A stretch of 13,891 nucleotides of DNA. It comes from Scleroderma bovista (lineage: Eukaryota > Basidiomycota > Agaricomycetes > Boletales > Sclerodermataceae). This document shows, in pieces, positions 1 through 6,644 of this stretch. Where the stretch lies: NCBI GenBank assembly GCA_037178675.1, contig JAYMGJ010000853.1, positions 1 through 13,891 on the forward strand. Reading direction: 5' to 3'. Below the pieces are notes generated by a model. It searched no databases, was not told the DNA's origin, and was given only the letters and a program-made list of their open reading frames with translations. The number at the start of each line of letters is the position of its first letter. Positions within the stretch are counted from its first letter, which is position 1. Both the position numbers and the translations under genes were made by a program.

Positions 1-833
1 GGATGATAATGACGAGCTCGGGCTAAATGGGTTACTGAACATGGATAAAGAAAAGTGATGCGGGGGCAAGGGTTCAGACGGCGTGGTCTCCAACACACTC
101 GATATTGAAGCTGTAGAGGGACCGGCCAGTGCATCTGACCTGATGATGCCATCCATGTCAGACAGATTGGTGTCGAGGGTGAAAGGCGTTTCGCCCGACG
201 ATTCGTTTGGAGGATGCGTAGGCGTTCTGTTCATACGTAGTTTTCTTATCCGAGACTCCTTCTTCAAAGAAGGCTGTGAAAGAGAGCCCGTAGGGAGTAA
301 GACCGATAGAATGCTGCACTGTCCGGCATAGATATCTGGGAGGCGTTTATAGGGAGATAGGGTACGACGGTATCGTTGCTGTCCAGGTTGAGTTTTGACC
401 GAGAGCGCTTCCGCATAATGTCGGTAAAGAAGCCGCGAGATTTACCCTTTCGAGAGTCAGTTGAGCAGGTATCGAACGGCTCTGCTAGGTACGACTGAGA
501 GTCGCTTCCTCCGCTTCTATAAGAGGCTCCAGAGCTGCTTAGCCGGGCGAATGTGGGAAGGGAGGGAAGTGATGGCTTGTGAACAAAGCCAAAGGAACGT
601 TTCTGAGGCGGATCAGGCTACAAACCGGCGGTGAATGGTGGGGTGGCAAGAAGAGGGCGTATCGAACGAACCGAGTACAACCATGGTGCAATGTCAGTGC
701 TGGGCTTGCTAGTAGGTGAAGACGCAGGTTCGTTAGTAGGCTGATCGTCAGAGTCGTTGGAGACTGGCGGGGGGGAATCTGAAAGGATAGACAGTGAGTT
801 TGCGTCGTCCTGGGTATTGTCTGTCCACGCCAT
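1..833 (-). CDS. 5' end of a multi-exon gene, probably fungal adenylate cyclase (N-terminal tail; runs off the window)
   Basis: Three exons are read on the minus strand. Exon A runs 833-679 and starts at ATG 831-833; it encodes a Ser/Pro/Asp-rich segment ending near DIAPWL. Exon B runs 516-366 (SGGSDSQSYLAEPFD, then a Lys/Arg-rich stretch GKSRGFFTDIMRKRSRSK). Exon C runs from 273 to the window edge without a stop. The introns are 678-517 (donor GTACTC, acceptor TTATAG) and 365-274 (donor GTACCC, acceptor TTCACAG; a donor at 368 keeps the same frame and gives one residue fewer). Frames join across both. Exon C contains FTLDTNLSDMDGII, which I recall as a conserved patch in the long N-terminal region of fungal adenylate cyclases, upstream of the Ras-association, leucine-rich-repeat and cyclase domains. 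Those domains would lie outside the window, so the enzyme cannot be confirmed here. If correct, the product makes cAMP at the membrane downstream of Ras/G-alpha. The gene is well supported by splice logic; the family name less so. Confidence 0.55.
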
Positions 834-918
834 CTGTTGTGGGACTCGCGCCCTCGCGTGGTTGAGGATTTATCGCAAACTTGATAGTGGTCGGCAAACA
901 AAGTTCATGTCGACTTAC
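834..918 (-). other. Candidate 5'-UTR intron of the minus-strand gene
   Basis: On the minus strand a consensus GTAAGT donor (918-913) and a CACAACAG acceptor (836-834) enclose 85 bp immediately before the ATG at 833. An intron abutting the start codon would be a leader intron. An alternative is that an ATG upstream of 918 is used and this is a coding intron, but joining that way puts exon A into a less protein-like frame, so the leader-intron reading is preferred. Confidence 0.35.
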
Positions 919-1193
919 ATCTCGAGGGAAAGATCTGAGAGGGTTAAGACAGACGCGATCATGCCGCATAATTCAGCGGGGAGAATGGATAGCGTTTCCG
1001 TGCATATGCGGCAGAGAGCGAGAGTGTGTCTGAACGCGAAATGCATTGCCCAGGACTAGTAATGATCCACACCTCAGGCAGCTCTTTTCGGGACCAATAG
1101 AGGTCTTACAGACCCATTTCCGTTGTAGGCGGTAATACGTCTCTTAGACCCGACATCTTGCGGATGTCCTAATCGGGACAATTCCCTTGAGCA

Positions 1194-1308
1194 ACTTCGG
1201 CCCTCCTTTTCGCCTCATTTCAGCCTCATCTGCAGTCTTCCAGTACCTCTGATCCCTCAGGTGACTTCAGCCCTCCTTTGGCACTTTATATCAGCCTCGT
1301 CTGCAGTC
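1194..1308 (+). repeat. Imperfect 44-bp direct repeat, two copies
   Basis: Copy 1 (1194-1237) and copy 2 (1264-1308) both begin ACTTC-GCCCTCCTTT and end CAGCCTC-TCTGCAGTC, with a few substitutions and a one-base length difference between. The repeat period is about 70 bp. It lies upstream of the minus-strand gene at 1-833, so it could be a duplicated regulatory segment, or simply a local tandem duplication that has diverged. Confidence 0.6.
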
Positions 1309-1549
1309 CATCCTGCCCTCTAATTTGGCGTACACAATACACATCGTAGCGGTGCCAAAGGCACCAATCCCCGACTCTGAATAAATGGACAAACATATTT
1401 CAAGTGTTCACGAAAGTTGAGTCAGAGTGAAATAAGTCTTATGTGGGCCAGCATAGTCACACAAGTCAAGTCATCATCATTGTATAAATGTTCGACAATT
1501 GATACTGGCCCGGATCAGCAAAGTTACAAGGGGTTTAATCGCAATCGCA

Positions 1550-1702
1550 TCTGAGCATCCGACATCTGGTCCAGACAGCCAGACCTAGACACTTTAGACG
1601 TCTGATGTCAGATAGCCAATAGGGTCCACCTTCCAATCTGATAGAACTTGAGTCTGATTTTGTCTGACTTGAGGGAACACCTCAGATAACAAGATGCTCA
1701 GA
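1550..1702. repeat. Small inverted repeat (TCTGAGCATC / GATGCTCAGA)
   Basis: A perfect 10-bp inverted repeat (1550-1559 and 1693-1702) bounds 153 bp. The enclosed and terminal sequence holds eight TCTGA or TCAGA pentamers (1550, 1601, 1608, 1637, 1653, 1663, 1682, 1698). No target duplication is visible at the borders, so a MITE cannot be claimed. It is a weak candidate for a degraded mobile element. Confidence 0.3.
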
Positions 1703-2483
1703 CCAGCTATTGACCATTGAAATATTGACTGACCAATGTTATTCAACAACAGCATCCATTGAATAAAACAATACATAGTTTAACTCATACATGTGCTAAT
1801 ATTAAGCCCATGGGCCGTCATTGACGCCGGGGGTGGGGGTTATTGCCATTGAGGTTGTCGTCGTCAGCATGCGGTGGTGGTCCGTCATCATCACCATCAT
1901 CATCGTCATTGGGGTCCTTGTCATCATCACGGGGGGCGCATATCGTTGATATTGATAGCAATCAAATTTTGCGATTCGTAGGCAGTGAGGTTTGATTTTC
2001 AATGGAGAAGGGTAACTCTACCAACTGTGAAAGAAGAAAAGCGGTTAAGACAGCGAAGGCAAGGGAGGTACGACCAACCCGGTTAATGCCGAGCTGAGAG
2101 CGCTGGCCAGTAAGGGGGAGGCTAGGATCACCAGCCAGACCTCACGCTAACGATGTGAAAGGGTGGTAGGGAGGCCGTAAGAAGATGAAGTACACTTCTG
2201 CGGAGTCTGGACGTCAAAATATTGAAATTTCTCACTGTGTTTAAGTAGCCTTATCCCAACAATTCAGCTGGTGGCGGTGCTGGGGATTGCGAAGCCGAGC
2301 GCCGGCATCTGGTCACACCGGCCGAGCTGCAGCAGCGCAAACGTCCGTGCCCGCTGGGTGATGGCATCGCGGCATCGTCGATCGTGCCCAGAGTGGACGC
2401 AGCGTGACATGGAACCAAATGTTTACGGCGGGTCAGGGTACGGGGAGAACGTCGCTTAGTGGTTACGGCTCAGCGCTCAGGAC

Positions 2484-2832
2484 TTACAGTACGACTACTG
2501 GTACATAGGAATAGAGAGTCGGGCGTCTGATTCGGACGTCTTCGAACGCCTGCGGGAGTGAATCGGAGCCCAGGTTTGACGCCTGAAAGTCGTCGGTATC
2601 TACAGTGGCGGGGACGCGATTCCTTCATCCCGGTGACGATCTCAGCTGTCGGGCAAGGAACCGAGCATGCGTGCGCTGGTGACGTTGGGATCAGGGGAGC
2701 GTCGCTTAGAGTCTGAGGCTTTCTGTCGGCGGTCTGAGCCTTTGAAGTCTTCGAGCACCCGCAGAACTACGCTTAGCACCCGATTTTGGCTGGCATCAAG
2801 TAGCAGGCCCTCCAATTTATCAGTTCCGTCCA
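2484..2832 (-). CDS. Probable 3' exons of an unrecognised minus-strand gene
   Basis: I do not recognise this gene. On the minus strand an open exon (2832-2662) follows a CTTAGTTAG acceptor and encodes DGTDKLEGLLLDASQNRVLS, then a charged segment (KGSDRRQKASDSKRRSPDPN). A 62-bp intron (2661-2600, donor GTTCCT, acceptor CTGTAG) joins it in phase 1 to a last exon (2599-2484) encoding DTDDFQASNLGSDSLPQAFE, then RIRRPTLYSYVPVVVL and TAA. The first exon has no ATG, so it should be internal, and its upstream intron would contain the transposon at 2866-5138. Candidate 5' exons lie at about 5147-5560 on the minus strand but could not be joined with confidence. Composition is protein-like and frames match across the intron; the GTTCCT donor is weak. 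Confidence 0.3.
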
Positions 2833-2857
2833 CTAACTAAGCCAAAGACTAGTATTT

Positions 2858-2865
2858 TACAGACT
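2858..2865 (+). repeat. Target-site duplication, left copy (TACAGACT)
   Basis: This 8-bp sequence is repeated exactly at 5139-5146, and both copies directly abut the terminal inverted repeats. An 8-bp duplication is the length made by hAT-type and several other cut-and-paste transposases. Confidence 0.93.
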
Positions 2866-2944
2866 CACCTTAGGCACCAGTTTAAGGATGTTCCCACGGT
2901 CTTTCAGATGGGGTTTCTTTGTAGGGCGAAACCCATCTAAGAGA
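2866..2944 (+). repeat. Left terminal inverted repeat with internal hairpin
   Basis: The outer 17 bp match the right end exactly. Further in, the segment contains a hairpin, AGATGGGGTTTC at about 2906-2917 pairing with GAAACCCATCT at 2928-2938. The same hairpin recurs in the right TIR, so similarity extends for about 80 bp with substitutions and small indels. Confidence 0.88.
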
Positions 2945-3112
2945 TACCCACCCTCGGCGCTACTCCCACTCAAATCCCGAAATAGACAGAGTAGTTCCCA
3001 TCCCTTTCTGGTGAGCCTCCCATGAGCCTCCCAGCATTCTCCGCTTAATCCCCACTCGATTTGTTTTTATTTCTGCGCTTCCTGTAGGATTACATAATCA
3101 CAAAAAGCGTTG

Positions 3113-3857
3113 CTACTCCCAAAACACGACCGCATTTGGTCAATACCAGAACTGCAATATTCCCACCCTCCTTGTGAGTCTCCTCTGCCTTCCTGTGCCC
3201 CATCCCTGGTCCCCATGTACTGTACATAGTATCAGATATGTTATATAAGTATATAGGTCCATAAATGGAACCTCAAATGAGTGTGCCAGAGGCTCTGGAT
3301 GGTGGGAGAAATAGTTAGGGATAAAAGCAAAAAAGGCTTCGCATTTTTGATACATTGGACATATACACTTCTGAATTACATCCCCTTCAAGGGGCCATAT
3401 GTACCTACAACATATACCAAGCGCATTTGATGGGGTGGAGCCTCTGAAGTGCTGTGTCACATTCTCCTCCTCCTGGTATAACACCCTGGGAGGCTCTTAC
3501 TGCGAGTGCTGGTACTTTTGGGATGGTTTGTAACTGTATTAGTATACTATTACCACTTGTCTATCACATAAACTGGGATACAGAGTGCTCTAAAGGTGAG
3601 CAGGAGGGCAAACACTACTTTTATGAAAATAGGGGCTTTATCAGTCCCCAGTGCAAACATCCATATTCTGACTATCTAGGAGGCTCTGTAATACTATATA
3701 GTAGTTGCCATATTATCACCAAGTTAATAGCTTGATGTGGAAGCGCAGGGGAAGTGAAATGATATGATGGAGGGCGTGGGAAAATGTCCGAAAAAATGCG
3801 GAGACTTTGAAAACATATCAAAAAAGTGACATAACACACCACACACAGCATTTGGTG
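3113..3857 (+). repeat. Left arm of the giant internal palindrome (745 bp)
   Basis: This arm is the reverse complement of 4122-4866. Paired coordinates sum to 7979 at both ends and at internal checkpoints (for example 3490/4489 and 3680/4299), so there is no net indel. Reading by eye I found about six mismatches, near 99% identity. A degenerate extension of the pairing (GATTACATAA core) continues outward to about 3083 and 4895. Confidence 0.95.
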
Positions 3858-4121
3858 GTCTATGAATTGTGCTACTGACTCTCTAGTTTCATTACAGACT
3901 CTTTACATGTGTCACAGTATTTGTATAAACCATAATCTCTTCAGAAAGCGAAATTGTGGCACAAGAGAGCACCTTGTGCAATGGCTACATTTCAGTGCTG
4001 CAGGTTGCACAATCTGTACACTAAGTTTGGAGTCCAGAGGTTCTGTCAGGCTAACTAATGCTATATCCTGTATGGTAAGATCCTATCATAGGTCAGATCC
4101 TCAGTACCACCACCAGTAGAG
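3858..4121. other. 264-bp loop between the palindrome arms
   Basis: This is the only single-copy sequence in the core of the element. It has an open plus-strand frame of 85 codons (3862-4119, starting MNCATDSLVSLQ, Cys/His/Ser-rich) that nearly fills the loop and stops two bases before the right arm. I do not recognise the product. The length is compatible with chance in a short AT-moderate segment, so I would not call it a gene without transcript evidence. Confidence 0.7.
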
Positions 4122-4866
4122 CACCAAATGCTGTGTGTGGTGTGTTATGTCACTTTTTTGATATGTTTTCAAAGTCTCCGCATTTTTTCGGACATTTTCC
4201 CACGCCCTCCATCATATCATTTCACTTCCCCTGCGCTTCCACATCAAGCTATTAACTTGGTGATGATATGGCAACTACTATATAGTATTACAGAGCCTCC
4301 TAGATAGTCAGAATATGGATGTTTGCACTGGGGACTGATAAAGCCCCTATTTTCATAAAAGTAGTGTTTGCCCTCCTGCTCACCTTTAGAGCACTCTGTA
4401 TCCCAGTTTATGTGATAGACAAGTGGTAATAGTATACTAATACAGTTACAAACCATCCCAAAAGTACCAACACTCGCAGTAAGAGCCTCCCAGGGTGTTA
4501 TACCAGGAGGAGGAGAATGTGATACAGCACTTCAGAGGCTCCACCCCATCAAATGCGCTTGGTATATGTTGTAGGTACATATGGCCCCTTGAAGGGGATG
4601 TAATTCAGAAGTGTATATGTCCAATGTATCAAAAATGCGAAGCCTTTTTTGCTTTTACCCCTAACTATTTCTCCAACCATCCAGAGCCTCTGGCACACTC
4701 ATTTGAGGTTCCATTTATGGACCTATATACTTATATAACATATCTGATACTATGTACAGTACATGGGGACCAGGGATGGGGCACAGGAAGGCAGAGGAGG
4801 CTCACAAGGAGGGTGGGAATATTGCAGTTCTGGTATTGACCAAATGCGGTCGTGTTTTGGGAGTAG
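4122..4866 (-). repeat. Right arm of the giant internal palindrome (745 bp)
   Basis: This is the inverted copy of 3113-3857. The few differences include G/A and T/C substitutions in the open reading frames carried by both arms. One GAGGCTC copy present here (4797-4803) is mutated to GAGTCTC in the left arm (3176-3182). Confidence 0.95.
4495..4839 (+). other. 114-codon ORF in the right arm (mirror copy at 3140-3484, minus strand)
   Basis: An open frame begins MLYQEEENVIQHFRGS and ends RVGILQFWY. Its mirror on the left arm (3140-3484, minus) has the same length with about four substitutions, of which I/T, T/I and N/H changes are visible. A second mirror pair (about 3523-3735 plus; 4244-4456 minus; MVCNCISILLPLV) lies nearer the loop. 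No known domain is evident, and there are no catalytic DDE motifs or zinc-finger spacing that I can identify. Equal length in both arms follows from arm identity and is not independent evidence of coding. Confidence 0.25.
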
Positions 4867-5008
4867 TTTTAGCGCTTATGTAATCTTACCTAGAGCGGTG
4901 AACAACTATTAATAAAAATCAAGAAGCCAAGGAGGCTCAGATGAGCCTCGGCGGAGGGTCTAGAGTGGTCATAGAGGCTATGCCGGCGTGAAGCCGACGA
5001 AATGAACA

Positions 5009-5030
5009 CTATTCGGGACTAGCCGAATAG
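5009..5030. repeat. Small perfect hairpin inside the transposon's right subterminal region
   Basis: CTATTCGG (5009-5016) and CCGAATAG (5023-5030) form an 8-bp stem with a 6-nt loop. It is found only on the right side, so it is not part of the TIR symmetry. Confidence 0.6.
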
Positions 5031-5057
5031 GAGCGGCAAATCCCGGTGCGGATGGTT

Positions 5058-5138
5058 GGTCTCTCAGATGGGTTTCTCACGACATAAAAACCCCATCTGA
5101 GAGACCTCTATTGCCACCGAGAACTGGTGCCTAAGGTG
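5058..5138 (-). repeat. Right terminal inverted repeat with strong hairpin
   Basis: This is the counterpart of the left TIR. The internal hairpin is better preserved here: GGTCTCTCAGATGGGTTT (5058-5075) pairs with the arm at 5088-5106, with a single-base bulge. The outer 17 bp (5122-5138) are identical to the left terminus in inverted orientation. Confidence 0.88.
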
Positions 5139-5146
5139 TACAGACT
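5139..5146 (+). repeat. Target-site duplication, right copy (TACAGACT)
   Basis: Identical to 2858-2865 and adjacent to the right TIR. Removing the element and one copy restores a plausible continuous sequence, consistent with a single insertion event that is young enough to have kept both copies intact. Confidence 0.93.
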
Positions 5147-5718
5147 AATAGCAGGAAACGGGACTGCATAGGTACGTCGGGAACACAGCCACTTCCGAGG
5201 GCGGTGCTCTCACAGTCAAAGTGTTTCCTTTTTAGGCCGCTGTCAAGTGTCAACGAACCCTGGGTACTACCGCCACAACTAACCTCACATCCGCAGCGCC
5301 CGACGATGTACTTATCCGACACTTCGCCTGGTCCTGTCGAGCGGTTTGTTTGCAAAGCTAGCAAAGGTGCCTGCCAATTTTTCGTTGTAAAGTTACTTTA
5401 CAGCACTTTACAACTGATTTCCAGGACTTTACAGCTTGAGTTCTTGAACCAGCTTGCAGCCTCAAGGCATCAGGGCACGACGGAAGCGTCAGGGCACGAC
5501 GTAGTAATGCCTCGTAATGCCCAGGTGCGTGGCCGGTTATTGGGCATGCACTGCCCACGCACTTTCCTCGTCCAACTCTCTTTCCTTCTCCCCCCGTCCC
5601 CTCCTTGTTGCTCAGCGCTCAGCAATCTTGGTGAGTCGCATCGGTCAGCCCCCATGCGCGATGAGTCCCCGTTGACTTGTACTGACATCGATCTTTTGCC
5701 ATTTCTCCCATAGATTAG
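5147..5718. other. Interval between transposon and cyclin relic; short repeats, possible leader intron
   Basis: No plus-strand gene is supported. A cluster of ACTTTACA octamers (5395, 5405, 5426, with an inverted copy TTGTAAAGT at 5386) is followed by two exact copies of TCAGGGCACGACG (5469-5481 and 5489-5501) and two of GTAATGCC. Near the right end a GTGAGT donor (5631) and a CCCATAG acceptor (5713), or GATTAG (5718), outline a candidate intron directly upstream of the cyclin relic. On the minus strand short open stretches (about 5147-5560) may be 5' exons of the gene whose 3' end is at 2484, but no convincing join was found. Confidence 0.4.
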
Positions 5719-6437
5719 TATTCCTACTCCTTCCAGCACGCTGACCAGAAATCCCAATCGGCAGCGTCAGTTTCCCAACAACCTGTCCCCTTCTACGGCC
5801 ACGAGCCCATATTGCGCCTATGCGCCAAATTCGTCACTCGCCTCTTCGCCTGCCCCGAGTTGCCGCCGTCGAGTTCTGGCTCGACGGTGAAGCTGCCCTA
5901 TTTTATCGCGTACGCCCTCCATCGGACGAAACTACACCCATCGGTCACGTTTGCGGCCCTTGTCCTCCTTCCAAGACTGAAGGCGTGATTTCCCACCGCA
6001 CCACGGGGATCATCGGGCCACCATCTCTTCGTATCCGCGTTCATGTTGGCCAGCAAGATCACCTGTGATGATACCTATTCAAACAAAGAAGTCGGCCCCT
6101 CCCGCTTGTTTCACTTGGGTCTGCGGGACCTGTTTTCTCGACGCCGGTGTGTGGGTGCACTTGCACCCCTCCCTCCGCTATACCATTCTCCCCCACTTGT
6201 GGCCTCACCCCGTCGCTGTCAAATGAACAACGGTATCGCTCCCCGCCTGTTTCCCCACTGCCCTCATTCGGTTCGCCGCCAGAAACTCCCTCGCCCTCGT
6301 ACTCAACATCATTCACCACCTCCCCTGCATACCCCAGCCGGCATCGAGGATCTTTCCAGATCGTATCGGTGTCTTCATCGCCGGGGTACTTGAAGCTGTC
6401 AGAATACGTCCATGCATCGTCGATCCAGCGGCTTTGA
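5719..6437 (+). pseudogene. Broken Pho85/PCL-type cyclin gene
   Basis: From 5719 one frame reads YSYSFQHADQKSQS, then LCAKFVTRLFACPELP, LPYFIAYALHRTKLHPSVTF and ALVLLPRLKA. This is the cyclin-box signature of fungal Pho85 cyclins, which bind and direct a cyclin-dependent kinase. An in-frame TGA (5986-5988) stands where the family has Arg (LKARFP), a CGA-to-TGA change. The same frame continues past it with GHHLFVSAFMLASKITCDDT and YSNK. The next cyclin-box part (normally the SW...MEREMC...LDW region) is scrambled and shortened. A C-terminal Ser/Pro-rich tail (SPPETPSPSYS) then appears in a different frame and ends at TGA 6435-6437. With a nonsense codon, an internal deletion and a frame change, this cannot make a full cyclin. 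The parental gene is expected elsewhere in the genome. Confidence 0.85.
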
Positions 6438-6644
6438 CTGTACTTTTCTTTTTTTTAAATTTTATTCGGTGAGTCCTCCCCTCACCATTCTCGATTATTT
6501 TCCATCAACACCACACACAGCACTCAGCGCCTCAAGGCAACCACGTTTTACTTTGACCCTCAAATAGCTGTGTTAACCGCCCCCCTGCTTCCATCGGCCT
6601 CTCCCCTCCCGCCACCTTAGTCCCCCGGGACCGGCCCTGCACAG
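6438..6644. other. Spacer between the two pseudogenes, with a candidate PRP8 leader intron
   Basis: A T-rich tract (about 6446-6465) is followed by GTGAGT at about 6469 and a CACACAG at about 6521. These would fit an intron in the 5'-UTR of the ancestral PRP8 copy. The proline-type, C-rich sequence at 6580-6640 may be a remnant of the low-complexity PRP8 N-terminus, but no ATG-initiated frame joins it to the recognisable exon. Confidence 0.3.

Larger units (their letters stand above)
919..2483. other. Non-coding interval with small repeats; no convincing gene
   Basis: No frame on either strand gives a recognisable or splice-connected protein. The left side (about 919-1340) is expected to hold the promoter of the minus-strand gene at 1-833 and contains a 44-bp direct repeat. 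The centre (about 1340-1800) is AT-richer than the flanks and has a small inverted repeat with many TCTGA/TCAGA pentamers. At 1883-1930 there is a CAT/ATG trinucleotide-like tract; in one minus-strand frame it reads as an Asp-rich run (DDDKDPNDDDDGDDDG), which resembles an acidic linker or an old retroelement gag relic but cannot be assigned. From 2010 to 2480 I see nothing structured. Confidence 0.5.
2866..5138. mobile_element. 2.27-kb palindromic TIR transposon (8-bp TSD), no recognisable transposase
   Basis: The element is bounded by a TIR whose outer 17 bp (CACCTTAGGCACCAGTT) are identical at both ends (2866-2882; 5122-5138) and is flanked by the perfect duplication TACAGACT. From outside in it has: a TIR of roughly 80 bp containing a hairpin; a repeat-rich subterminal segment; a 745-bp arm; a 264-bp unique loop; the same arm inverted; a second subterminal segment; and the other TIR. 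The motif GAGGCTC/GAGCCTC occurs 13 times. The 8-bp TSD and repeated subterminal motifs fit hAT-like families, but the termini lack a clear hAT signature, and P-like or KDZ-type elements also make 8-bp duplications. It is AT-richer than the host genes. It is probably non-autonomous or a fold-back derivative, moved by a transposase encoded elsewhere. It sits in what looks like an intron of the minus-strand gene ending at 2484. Confidence 0.92.

Noticed and set aside
83..331. Plus-strand 82-codon ORF
   Set aside because: It lies antisense to exons B and C of the minus-strand gene, whose frames join across introns and carry a recognisable motif.
539..901. 120-codon minus-strand ORF overlapping the 5' gene
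   Set aside because: It is in a different frame from the splice-consistent exon 833-679, is His/Pro/Leu-rich in a way typical of a shadow frame, and does not connect to exons B and C.
1550..1702. MITE call for the small inverted repeat
   Set aside because: No target duplication flanks the 10-bp arms and no second copy is present in the window.
1802..2002. Minus-strand Met/Thr-rich ORF
   Set aside because: It is produced by the CAT/ATG trinucleotide tract. An alternative frame reads as Asp-rich, and neither is supported as a gene.
2866..5138. Firm assignment of the transposon to hAT or KDZ
   Set aside because: An 8-bp duplication alone does not decide the superfamily, and no transposase motif was found.
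5204..5713. 169-codon plus-strand ORF, the longest frame in its region
   Set aside because: The composition is low-complexity and unlike a protein; it spans repeated octamers and a probable leader intron, with no homology that I recognise.
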